A stretch of DNA of 64,000 nucleotides from a virus. A program made the position numbers and the translations under genes. Of the stretch, positions 32,216 to 40,207 are shown piece by piece. The stretch spans positions 124,001 through 188,000 of the IMG/VR virus record IMGVR_UViG_3300042473_001540. One strand, given 5' to 3'. Positions within the stretch are counted from its first letter, which is position 1. Each line of letters begins with the position of its first letter. The notes beneath the pieces are model-generated. The model was not told the DNA's origin. It saw only the letters and a program-made list of their open reading frames with translations, and did not search any database.

Positions 32216-33304
32216 ATGCCCAATGTATTTGTATGGCCTATCGAGCCATTGGATAATCGCTACACCCAACAATGGTATCACGAGATTCCGTTGCGGCTCC
32301 AAGAAATAGTTGGAAATGCAGCAAAAGTAATCCAACTTGATGGGGTCCAAAACACTACAAGCACCACATCTGGTGCATTTTTGAATTTCAGCGACACCAA
32401 CAGATGGAAAAGCACTCAACTGGTTGAGTTTCTCAACAAACATGATGCTGGAGAAACAACTCCAAATGATGTGCATTTGTTCACTGACGCTTGGAATCCA
32501 GTGATTCTGCAAGTCAAGTATATGAATGATCTCATGGGATATAATTGGAACATACAAGGTTACTGGCATGCTGGAGCATACGATCCCACTGATATCCTTG
32601 GATATAAAATGAGCAAACCGTGGCCCTGGCTAGCTGAGCAGGCACTGTTTCATGCCTGCGATGAGAATTGGTATGCAACAGATTTTCATAAAAAAATGTT
32701 TTTGAGCAATCTGGGCATCAGCAATGAATATCATCACAAAGCCAAAACTAGTGGGCAACCACACTCTGCTATTGTCAAACAAATGCAAGATATTATGCAG
32801 GACAGCCGAGAGAGGAAACAGGGCGTTATTTGGCCACACCGTTACAATCCAGATAAGCAGCCTGAAATTGCTGAAGATCTCTCCAACAGCATGAAACAGC
32901 CTTGGTGTATTACACAAAAAATGAATCTCAACAAAAGCAGTTATTACGAAAAGCTGGCTGACTGCCAAGTAATTTTTTCCTGTAGCTTGCATGAAAACTT
33001 GGGCATCAGTGTAATGGAAGCTGTGCTGGCAGATGTGATCCCAGTGCTGCCCAATCGGTGCAGCTACAGCGAAATGTATCATCCTGATTTTCTCTATCCC
33101 AGCAACTGGACTCAAGATTGGGAAAGTTATCAAACACACAAACAACAATTGACTGAATTTATTCAGTACAGATTGAATCACCCCAAAAAGTTCAGTAGGC
33201 AGTTGGAAAAGCAAAAGAAAGTGCTCTTACAAAAATATCTTTCAGCTAGCGTAATGTTTGAAAACATCAGCAACACAGTTGCTAGATCAACCACAGTAAA
33301 GTAA
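32216..33304 (+). CDS. GT-B glycosyltransferase resembling tRNA-queuosine mannosyltransferase
   Basis: A 362-residue protein. The C-terminal half has VIWPHRYNPDKQPEIAEDL, YYEKLADCQVIFSCSLHENL, GISVMEAVLADVIPVLPNRC and SYSEMY, parallel to the W.HRWE.DK.PE, DVVIST..HEFFG..MLEAV..G..P..PNR..YPE pattern of DUF3524 enzymes that mannosylate queuosine in tRNA. The N-terminal half is divergent. It lies 9 nt before dpdA, on the same transcript. I infer that it may glycosylate a 7-deazaguanine product in phage DNA, but a surface-sugar enzyme cannot be excluded. Confidence 0.65.
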   Translation: MPNVFVWPIEPLDNRYTQQWYHEIPLRLQEIVGNAAKVIQLDGVQNTTSTTSGAFLNFSDTNRWKSTQLVEFLNKHDAGETTPNDVHLFTDAWNPVILQVKYMNDLMGYNWNIQGYWHAGAYDPTDILGYKMSKPWPWLAEQALFHACDENWYATDFHKKMFLSNLGISNEYHHKAKTSGQPHSAIVKQMQDIMQDSRERKQGVIWPHRYNPDKQPEIAEDLSNSMKQPWCITQKMNLNKSSYYEKLADCQVIFSCSLHENLGISVMEAVLADVIPVLPNRCSYSEMYHPDFLYPSNWTQDWESYQTHKQQLTEFIQYRLNHPKKFSRQLEKQKKVLLQKYLSASVMFENISNTVARSTTVK

Positions 33305-33313
33305 GATATATCT

Positions 33314-34972
33314 ATGACAAAACTTTCCAGCCCCAACCCACATTTGAAAAAAATTGATCAAAACATGCAACCTGTGGTGGGTAGAGACATGTGGACCACC
33401 AACAAGGACTATGCTATTTTTCTTCCTTCAATCTCAGCGATCTATGTGCGACTAGTAAGTCAGCCCAACGCTCGCACAGTCAAGGGGCTGCCGGGTGGAT
33501 TGCAGGATTTGGACTTTCTGCAAACCAATACCAACTTATTTTATTATCCCACTGCACTCTACAGCAGCGGTCACAGTTATTGGGATCCTGCTCAAAGTGA
33601 TATCCAAGAAGCTATGGTGCAAAAGCGAGACAAAAACGCCTCAGTAATTGTGGGCGACAGTGGTGGTTATCAGATTGCTACTGGCGTTCTCAAATGGCCT
33701 TGGCAGAAAAAAGAAAAGCAAACTGATCAAGACTGGATGAAGGACAAAGACGCCATTAGGATGAAAATCCTACGCTGGCTTGAACACACTTGTGACTACA
33801 GTATGGTATTAGATGTCCCCACAGGCAGCTTGTTGAAGTTTGGTAACGATCCCATCACAGGTGAGAACCTACATCCTGGGGTTAAGAACTTTAGAGACTG
33901 TCTTGAAAGCAGTATGGAGAATCACAACTTTTTCATCAAAAATCGTCGGGAAGGTAGTACACAATTTTTGAATGTGTTGCAGGGGCGCAATCAAGAAGAA
34001 GGTGACATTTGGTGGGACGTTGTGAAAGATCTTCCTTTTGAAACCTGGGCATTCAGTAATGTGCAAGCCAGCAACTTTGCTATAAATCTCCGTCGGATCA
34101 TTATCATGCGAGATGGCAAGTATTTGGATAACAGAGATTGGATCCATTATCTAGGCAATGGCAAAATCAAGGCAGGCTGCGCTCTTACTACACTTCAACG
34201 AGTGTGGAGAAAGCACATCAACGAGCGTACAACTCTCAGTTACGATGCAGCAAGTCCTTTTGTGAACGTAGCAAAAGGCAACATCTACTACAGTTGGGAA
34301 GTAAGTCCGCAAAGCATTGCATATAAAAACAACTCGTTGCCAGACAAAAAAGAGCTTAAGGGCAGTCAAGAACTGTTTCAAGACTGGATCAATCGCCACA
34401 ATCAAAAACATGCTGTTCGCGAAAGCAGCATTGGCAAGCGGATCACCATTGGTGATATCTGTGTCAAAGGTTATGAAGATCTCAATTTCAAAAAACAAGC
34501 TTTTTCACAAAAAGAGTTTGAAAGCTTGTTGTATCAACAAAGCTTGGAAGGCGTTCATGGCGAGAAGTTTCGCTACAGTGATGAATACAAACATTATCTT
34601 ATGCATGAGCACACTGACCACGGCAGCGGCATGTTTGATTGGGGCAAGAAAGAGTTTAAGGACCATGAAAAGTATCAGGTCAAATGGCCCAGCAGCATGG
34701 ATGGTCTCAGCTATGTGCTGGGCATGAGCCACAATGTTGAGCTTCATATTGAAGCTATTCAACATGCATGTGCAATGCAAGACCTGCCAATGGAGGAGAG
34801 GAAACATCACATCAGCGAAGACTTGATTGAATTTGCTGGGGGACTTTGTGAAGAGATCTTCACTAGTGAAAAACCCATGCAACTGATTGAAAAACATTCT
34901 GCTATGTTAGCCAAAATCACAGGAATGAACGCTGATAACAACATTGTCATGGATTTTGATGAATTTGAATAG
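33314..34972 (+). CDS. dpdA: DpdA-like DNA 7-deazaguanine transglycosylase
   Basis: A 552-residue member of the tRNA-guanine transglycosylase superfamily. VGDSGGYQIATG (Asp115) matches the DSGG(F/Y)Q base-recognition loop, VLDVPTG (Asp167) the second acid, FLNVLQG the VQG segment and SYDAASPF the Asp-Ser/Ala-Ser-PF motif. It is longer than tRNA TGTs and lacks their visible zinc cluster, as expected for phage DpdA enzymes that exchange guanine in DNA for preQ0 or related bases. FolE, QueE and a QueD-like protein nearby supply the precursor. QueC is not visible in this window. Confidence 0.82.
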   Translation: MTKLSSPNPHLKKIDQNMQPVVGRDMWTTNKDYAIFLPSISAIYVRLVSQPNARTVKGLPGGLQDLDFLQTNTNLFYYPTALYSSGHSYWDPAQSDIQEAMVQKRDKNASVIVGDSGGYQIATGVLKWPWQKKEKQTDQDWMKDKDAIRMKILRWLEHTCDYSMVLDVPTGSLLKFGNDPITGENLHPGVKNFRDCLESSMENHNFFIKNRREGSTQFLNVLQGRNQEEGDIWWDVVKDLPFETWAFSNVQASNFAINLRRIIIMRDGKYLDNRDWIHYLGNGKIKAGCALTTLQRVWRKHINERTTLSYDAASPFVNVAKGNIYYSWEVSPQSIAYKNNSLPDKKELKGSQELFQDWINRHNQKHAVRESSIGKRITIGDICVKGYEDLNFKKQAFSQKEFESLLYQQSLEGVHGEKFRYSDEYKHYLMHEHTDHGSGMFDWGKKEFKDHEKYQVKWPSSMDGLSYVLGMSHNVELHIEAIQHACAMQDLPMEERKHHISEDLIEFAGGLCEEIFTSEKPMQLIEKHSAMLAKITGMNADNNIVMDFDEFE

Positions 34973-34974
34973 CA

Positions 34975-34995
34975 ATAACACAATTTTTGTGTTAT
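34975..34995 (+). terminator. AT-rich hairpin after dpdA
   Basis: ATAACACAA and TTGTGTTAT form a perfect 9-bp stem with a TTT loop right after the dpdA stop. Its right arm overlaps the first bases of the late promoter of folE. Confidence 0.5.
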
Positions 34996-35000
34996 AAATA
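34993..35000 (+). promoter_or_regulatory. T4-type late promoter of folE
   Basis: A perfect TATAAATA 76 nt before the folE ATG. The transcript leader would fold TGCTAC-ATTACG-GTAGCA (35004-35021) and GGTG-GAAA-CACC (35026-35037, a GNRA tetraloop), so folE has a structured 5' end. Confidence 0.6.
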
Positions 35001-35075
35001 GTCTGCTACATTACGGTAGCAAATTGGTGGAAACACCCGTTGTGCATAAACGACAGATGCTTTGAAAGGAAAGAT

Positions 35076-35756
35076 ATGAGCTATAATCGCACAAAATGTG
35101 ATCCTGAACTGGGTCGCAAAGTACATGAATACCTAGTTTCCAAAGGGGTTGAAACCCCAACAGTGGAAAATTCCCTAAGCCGCACAGACAAAATTGATAT
35201 TATTGAACGCAAGTTCAAGGACATCATGGAAACAATGGGCTTGAATCTATCAGATGATAGTTTGGCTGAAACGCCGACACGAGTGGCTCGCATGTTTATC
35301 CAGGAACTTTTTTGGGGTCTTGATTGGGAAGCTTTCCCCAAGTGCACCACTGTTGCCAACAAAATGGGCTATGATGAAATGGTGTGTGAACGAAATGTCA
35401 CTGTCAAAAGTGCCTGCGAACATCACTTCATTGTGATTGATGGTGTAGCAACTGTGGCTTATATTCCCAAAGAAAAGGTATTGGGCCTAAGCAAGATCAA
35501 TCGAATTGTCGAATACTTTAGCCGCCGACCACAAATTCAAGAGCGTTTGACTGAGCAGATCTTTCATGCAATGGAATATATCCTGGAAACCGATAGCATT
35601 GCTGTCGTCATTCACGGCAAGCACTATTGCGTAAGTCATCGTGGCGTTGAAGATGATTGCAGCAGCACAGTTACCAGCAAGCTGGGTGGTGCGTTCAAAC
35701 AGGATCCCAGTGCTCGTGCTGAATTTATGAAGATGGTTGACTTGACCTCTCTCTAA
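35076..35756 (+). CDS. folE: GTP cyclohydrolase I
   Basis: A 226-residue enzyme converting GTP to dihydroneopterin triphosphate, the first step to folate and to 7-deazaguanines. Zinc ligands are in SACEHHF (C114, H116, H117) and KHYCVSHRG (C185); AETPTRVARMF, VLGLSKINRIV and QERLTEQI are standard family segments. AAAGGAAAG precedes the ATG. Its place beside dpdA and upstream of queE suggests that it feeds DNA modification. The late promoter and structured leader before it point to separate control. Confidence 0.96.
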   Translation: MSYNRTKCDPELGRKVHEYLVSKGVETPTVENSLSRTDKIDIIERKFKDIMETMGLNLSDDSLAETPTRVARMFIQELFWGLDWEAFPKCTTVANKMGYDEMVCERNVTVKSACEHHFIVIDGVATVAYIPKEKVLGLSKINRIVEYFSRRPQIQERLTEQIFHAMEYILETDSIAVVIHGKHYCVSHRGVEDDCSSTVTSKLGGAFKQDPSARAEFMKMVDLTSL

Positions 35757-35795
35757 TACAACAGTTATTGTAACAGAGAATTTTTAGGTCAAAAT

Positions 35796-36080
35796 ATGAA
35801 AATCATCAACAGTAGATATAGAGAGTGGAATGTGTTGCCCGAGAGTGTTCGGGCAATACTCATTCACAATCAATTACTCCTTAGCTTCGAAGAGCTTTAC
35901 AAGCCATCCAACCAACGTTATGAACCCAGTTATGAACTGTTGTTCAATTGGTGTGTGGAAAATTGCACCAATATTTGGTCCACAGAAAAAATCAGCTATG
36001 AGAGTTTTCGGTTCAGTTTTTGGGCTGTGGAAGATCAAGCTCGTTTTATAGAGTTTTTGCAATCGCCCAGAGGTTCCTGA
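35796..36080 (+). CDS. small aromatic-rich protein, 94 residues
   Basis: ELLFNWCVENC and the end FRFSFWAVEDQARFIEFL recall the WC and FWF...F elements of the four small Trp-rich proteins at 9212-10431, so it is probably a distant fifth member. Start by ATG after GGTCAAAAT without a strong ribosome site. Its stop overlaps the next ATG (TGATG). Function unknown. Confidence 0.6.
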   Translation: MKIINSRYREWNVLPESVRAILIHNQLLLSFEELYKPSNQRYEPSYELLFNWCVENCTNIWSTEKISYESFRFSFWAVEDQARFIEFLQSPRGS

Positions 36081-36535
36081 TGGCCTCTAATATTTTTAAG
36101 GTAACCAGTGTCTGTCAAGGCAGTGTAACCGGTATCACAGTGAATAACCTTGGATCAGGTTACACGGTTGGTACGTTACTGACATTTGGTAGCAGTAATG
36201 CCAGGCCTACTCAAGCATTGCGAGTTGACAATGACTATGGCGAAACCATCTTAAGCATCAGCATACAAGGTGAGGTCACTTGGCATCAAAACCATCCCAC
36301 TAAGGCAGCATCTAAGTTGGTAGACAGTTTGCAGAACTGCATTGACATAAAAGCCGCTGGGGAAGTAGCTATAGCAAGAAGTTATCTACAAGGGGTTAAA
36401 AAGTGTTTGAGGATAGCTAAACAAGTTTCCCATGAGGACCTGATTAGGCCATTGGAAACAGAAGTTGAGCATAGAGAAGGGAAACTCACTTGGCAGGCGT
36501 TAAACAACAGTTTGGAGAATCAAAATGACACATGA
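36080..36535 (+). CDS. hypothetical protein with a virion-type GSGYT strand motif
   Basis: A 151-residue protein. The start has GSVTGITVNNLGSGYTVGTLLTFG, like the short beta repeats (ItV.n.GsGYt) found in phage structural proteins; the remaining two thirds are helical (KAASKLVDSLQNCIDIKAAG, ARSYLQGVKKCLRIAKQV). An upstream extension to 36020 would lie inside the previous gene and is unlikely. It overlaps the methyltransferase gene by 11 nt. Confidence 0.6.
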   Translation: MASNIFKVTSVCQGSVTGITVNNLGSGYTVGTLLTFGSSNARPTQALRVDNDYGETILSISIQGEVTWHQNHPTKAASKLVDSLQNCIDIKAAGEVAIARSYLQGVKKCLRIAKQVSHEDLIRPLETEVEHREGKLTWQALNNSLENQNDT

Positions 36536-37106
36536 AACCAGTAAAGCTGTTATGAGAAGGCTCTCTGACAGCAGATTTATTACTCGATATTTCGTAGGCA
36601 ATGGCATTGACATTGGTGCTGGGGATGACCCAGTCAGCAATTACAAAGATTTTTTTCCAGGAATGCAGCAGGTGAGAAATTGGGACCTACCTGATGGTGA
36701 TGCGCAGTTGATGGCAGGTGTAGCTGACAACAGTTTTGATTGGTTACTCAGCAGCCATTGTCTTGAGCACATGAGAGACCCTACAGAAGCTATGAGAAAC
36801 TGGAGCAGAATTTTGCAACCAGGTGGGCATATGGTCCTATTGGTTCCAGATGAAGACCTTTATGAACAAGGGGTTTTTCCCAGTCGTTTCAACTGGGATC
36901 ACAAAACTACTTGGACAATTCAAAAAAATCTCAGCTGGAGTCCTGTTTCTGTAAGCTGCACAAGTTTCCTAGCCAACTTTCCCGAACTCACTATCTTGAA
37001 GCTTGAGCTTTTGGATGCCAGTTATCGATACCATATTCAAAATCAAGATCAAACACTGACACCCATTGGTGAATCAGCTATCGAAATCATTCTTAGGAAA
37101 AAGTGA
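36525..37106 (+). CDS. SAM-dependent methyltransferase (type 11)
   Basis: A 193-residue class I methyltransferase. GNGIDIGAGDDP is the SAM-binding motif I, FDWLLSSHCLEHMRDP motif IV, and ILQPGGHMVLLVPD the following strand. Members of this group methylate sugars, small molecules or lipids. It lies at the head of a sugar-transferase cluster, so a sugar or glycan substrate is the best guess. Confidence 0.85.
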   Translation: MTHETSKAVMRRLSDSRFITRYFVGNGIDIGAGDDPVSNYKDFFPGMQQVRNWDLPDGDAQLMAGVADNSFDWLLSSHCLEHMRDPTEAMRNWSRILQPGGHMVLLVPDEDLYEQGVFPSRFNWDHKTTWTIQKNLSWSPVSVSCTSFLANFPELTILKLELLDASYRYHIQNQDQTLTPIGESAIEIILRKK

Positions 37107-37131
37107 CAATCTTGCACGACTCTGGTATAGT
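37103..37131 (+). promoter_or_regulatory. sigma70-type promoter of the glycosyltransferase cluster
   Basis: GTGACA, 17 nt, then TATAGT. The -35 box overlaps the methyltransferase stop; the start point falls about 20 nt before the next gene. Confidence 0.6.
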
Positions 37132-37157
37132 TTTGAAATAGTTTTCTTGGGTTGATT

Positions 37158-37949
37158 GTGCTGAAAAACTTCATAACCTATGCCACTGCTGGTGATATAA
37201 TATACAGTCTTTGTGCAGTAAAAATCCTTGGGGGTGGCAACATTTACCTCAAATTGGGATACCTTGATGAGTTTTGCCGAAATGTGTTGGGTTGGTACAA
37301 TCAGCCCTTCACAGGCAGAATAAGTGAAAAAGATTTTCAAAACATTGAAAGCCTGTTGTTACACCAAAGTTATTTGCATGAAGTGCAAATCTATACCAAC
37401 CAGCACATTGATTATGATTTAGCAGCTGAAAATTGGAAATTCATATTACCTTCTGGTTGGCAAGGTAATCAAACTCAAGCCTATGCCTTGGGACTGGGAT
37501 GGGATATGACTGACGTTCAATTGCAGCACCAGTTGTTGAGAGAGCCTTGGCTCACACAGGTTAGCCCAATCCTTATCCCCAATCGACCCATAGTAATCAA
37601 TCGAACACCTAGACATAGAGACAACAGTGCTACACAAAAATGGATGGATTTTATCAAACAAGGTCTGTGCAAGCAGGCTGTGTTTGTGGGCACACCTAGA
37701 GAACATCAAGAGTGGCAAACAGAGTTCAAGGAGACTATTGACTATTTTCCTACCCTAGATCTGTTGCATTTGGCACAGGTAATTCAAGGTTGTGAAATGT
37801 TCATTGGCAATCAAAGTGCGCCATTGGCTATAGCGATAGGTTTGGGCAAAAGCTATTGGTGCGAAGGCAATCGGGATACAAAAACACAAACTCCTCTAGG
37901 AGGCGGGGGCGATTGTTGGTTTGACCGCATAAATGGAAATTATTTTTGA
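37158..37949 (+). CDS. GT9-like (heptosyltransferase-fold) glycosyltransferase
   Basis: About 263 residues. FITYATAGDIIYSLCAVKIL resembles the N-terminal 'R..aiGD.l...P.l..L' of GT9 enzymes, and VIQGCEMFIGNQSAPLAIAIGLG matches the nucleotide-sugar site 'D.fvGNdSg..HlAaalG'. It is shorter than bacterial heptosyltransferases (about 350). The start is a GTG (MLKNFIT) or a TTG 6 nt earlier; neither has a clear ribosome site. Confidence 0.65.
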   Translation: MLKNFITYATAGDIIYSLCAVKILGGGNIYLKLGYLDEFCRNVLGWYNQPFTGRISEKDFQNIESLLLHQSYLHEVQIYTNQHIDYDLAAENWKFILPSGWQGNQTQAYALGLGWDMTDVQLQHQLLREPWLTQVSPILIPNRPIVINRTPRHRDNSATQKWMDFIKQGLCKQAVFVGTPREHQEWQTEFKETIDYFPTLDLLHLAQVIQGCEMFIGNQSAPLAIAIGLGKSYWCEGNRDTKTQTPLGGGGDCWFDRINGNYF

Positions 37950-37960
37950 TCGGGCAACAC

Positions 37961-38653
37961 ATGTATGGACTGCTGGTTGTTTACAACAACAATTTCTCAG
38001 AACTTTCAAAAATAACCTTGGACAAAAACAAAAAGCTGTATGCTCAGAGACACAATTATCATCTGTTTGAAAAAACCACTTGGACCAGTCACTTTGACAG
38101 AATCCATGCGGTGTTGGAACTTTTTGACACACACCCACATCTCAGTTGGCTTTGGTATACTGATACTGATGTTTTGATCACCAACTTCAAAACAACCATA
38201 CAAGAAAAAACTAGTGACACACATGATTTACTCATCTCAACTGATGTAAATGGCCTCAATACAGGCAGCATTTTATTTCGTAACTCAAGTCAGTGTCGGT
38301 CATTACTGCACGAGTTATTGAAAGTGGAAAAAGAAGCTTTGCAACATTGGGACTCAGAACAGTGGGCATTGAATCAGTTATTTGGGTTCCCCGGCACACA
38401 CCACCCAAGTTACCCGCAAGGCGAGTCTTTGAAAATTCCACATCCTTGGGACAAAACGATTCAAGTTGTGCCTCAACGAATGTTAAACAGCTATGATTAC
38501 AACCTATATCCTTATATACCAAAACCTGCCTTGGACAAACTGTTGACAGATGGCTCATGGCAGCCAGGCGATTGGGCTGTGCATTTTCCTGGTGTAAGTG
38601 AATCAGAAAAAATAAATTTGTGCAACAGTTGGCAAAACAAAATACTGTTGTAA
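37961..38653 (+). CDS. glycosyltransferase, GT34-like (galactosyl/mannosyltransferase, GMA12/MNN10 type)
   Basis: A 230-residue GT-A protein. WLWYTDTDVLI contains the DxD metal motif preceded by Tyr-Thr as in GMA12/MNN10-like enzymes; LNTGSILFRNS, DSEQWALNQL and DWAVHFPG correspond to the conserved N.G.f..r, D..al and .HF.G segments. I use the ATG; a TTG 15 nt upstream is possible. Expected activity is transfer of a hexose to a glycan. It is followed by a GT17 gene. Confidence 0.75.
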   Translation: MYGLLVVYNNNFSELSKITLDKNKKLYAQRHNYHLFEKTTWTSHFDRIHAVLELFDTHPHLSWLWYTDTDVLITNFKTTIQEKTSDTHDLLISTDVNGLNTGSILFRNSSQCRSLLHELLKVEKEALQHWDSEQWALNQLFGFPGTHHPSYPQGESLKIPHPWDKTIQVVPQRMLNSYDYNLYPYIPKPALDKLLTDGSWQPGDWAVHFPGVSESEKINLCNSWQNKILL

Positions 38654-38671
38654 CTGCCAAAGGACAAAAAA

Positions 38672-39544
38672 TTGAAAGTATATGATTGTTTTACTTTTTT
38701 CAATGAGTTAGATCTACTTGAAATACGCCTTGAAGAGCTATGGGACGTTGTTGACTATTTTGTGTTAGCTGAATCAAATGTTACACATACTGGCATGTTC
38801 AAGCCCTTGTATTTTGATCTAAACAAACAACGCTTTGAAAAATATGCCCAGAAAATTCGTCACATTGTTGTTGATGACATGCCTGGCGGTGAAGACAACC
38901 TTTGGTTCAGAGAAAATCATCAACGCAGATGTCTTGCTCGAGGACTAGGAGACAAAAGCCCTGATGATTTGATCATTGTAACTGATGCCGATGAAATTCC
39001 TCGAGCATCAGTAGTTTCTAGCATAAAACATGATAGTCAGCACACTCGTTGGATTTTGTTTGCTCCACAGTATTTGTATAAATTAAATTACATGAGAATC
39101 AAAACCACAAATGGGGTAGATTGGCAAGCTGGTCCAAGTATTATTGTCTCAAAGTCTCAAGACTTTACTGACCCTCAAACAGAACGAACATTTACGTTTC
39201 CATGGGTTGGGTTGCCTGATGGCACAGCCTTTGTTGCGCATGGAGGTTGGCATTGGAGCTCATTGGGAAACAATCAGCATTGTATTCAAAAGATCAACAG
39301 TTTTGTTCATACAAATGAGAATATACCTGAAATAGTCGAAAACTTTGACATTGACAGATTTATAGCCACAAAAGGTAGCCATCACACCCCAGGACAGTTT
39401 TTTGAAACAGTGGAATTGAACAACTATTTTCCCAATTTTGTCTTATCCAATGCACAAAAATTCTCGCAACATGTTGCACCTGGGTTAGGTGTCAAAACAA
39501 GTGATATCTATCCTTTTGATACCCAACACACTTACAGAACATAA
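38672..39544 (+). CDS. GT17-family glycosyltransferase (MGAT3-like)
   Basis: A 290-residue protein with a TTG start supported by AAAGGA and by the family's usual opening KVYDCFTFFNELDLLEIRL. FVLAESNVTHTG, KPLYFD, DNLWFRENHQRR and IIVTDADEIPR (with the DxD) are all GT17 signatures. In animals the family adds bisecting GlcNAc to N-glycans; bacterial and phage members have unknown acceptors. TTG is a rare start here, yet the alignment leaves little choice. Confidence 0.88.
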   Translation: MKVYDCFTFFNELDLLEIRLEELWDVVDYFVLAESNVTHTGMFKPLYFDLNKQRFEKYAQKIRHIVVDDMPGGEDNLWFRENHQRRCLARGLGDKSPDDLIIVTDADEIPRASVVSSIKHDSQHTRWILFAPQYLYKLNYMRIKTTNGVDWQAGPSIIVSKSQDFTDPQTERTFTFPWVGLPDGTAFVAHGGWHWSSLGNNQHCIQKINSFVHTNENIPEIVENFDIDRFIATKGSHHTPGQFFETVELNNYFPNFVLSNAQKFSQHVAPGLGVKTSDIYPFDTQHTYRT

Positions 39545-39560
39545 CAAGGGAGAAATAAAA

Positions 39561-40145
39561 ATGGACATGAGCCTTGAACAAATGCTGGCCCAAACAGGTA
39601 AGCGCCAAGCCAGCTTTGAAATAATGATAAATCATCTAAAACAAACTGCCAATCCGTTGATTGTTGAAACTGGATGCAGTCGCAGCCTACAACATGGATT
39701 CCACGGTGATGGTTTCAGTACAATAATTTTTGACAAGTATGTGGAAACTTTTTCTGGGCAACTATTGACAGTTGATTTGGATGAGTCTCATGTGAATTTT
39801 TCTCGCTCACAAGTGTGCTCAAACACACAAATTTTTTGTCAAGACAGTGTTGTTTGGTTACGAAATTTAAGTCAAAAGTTGCAGGCAGAAAACCGTCAGA
39901 TAAACTTACTCTATCTCGACAGTTTTGATTTTTACCCAGACAATCCTCATCCCAGTAGTTTTCATCATATGAAAGAATTGACTGCAATTTGGAGTTGTTT
40001 GGGTCCAGGCACAATGATTGCTGTGGACGATAATTTTGGTGACTCTTCTTCTCGGATAGGCAAAGGCAAGTATGTGGAAGAATTCTTTCAAAACATTTGT
40101 GTGCCGCTTGTATATGACGGCTATCAACTAGTTTGGCAGCTTTAA
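39561..40145 (+). CDS. class I SAM-dependent methyltransferase-like protein
   Basis: A 194-residue protein with AGGGAG before the ATG. LIVETGCSRS is the SAM-binding loop, QLLTVDLDESHVNFS motif II with the acidic residue, NLLYLDSFDF motif IV and GPGTMIAVDDNFGD the last strand, the arrangement of Methyltransf_24-type proteins. It ends the sugar cluster. A sugar or glycan methyl transfer is the most economical guess. Confidence 0.75.
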   Translation: MDMSLEQMLAQTGKRQASFEIMINHLKQTANPLIVETGCSRSLQHGFHGDGFSTIIFDKYVETFSGQLLTVDLDESHVNFSRSQVCSNTQIFCQDSVVWLRNLSQKLQAENRQINLLYLDSFDFYPDNPHPSSFHHMKELTAIWSCLGPGTMIAVDDNFGDSSSRIGKGKYVEEFFQNICVPLVYDGYQLVWQL

Positions 40146-40207
40146 CACAAGCTCCTTGACTTGTCTGCATGGTTACAACAAAATTATAACAAATAGGAGA
40201 ATCTAGG

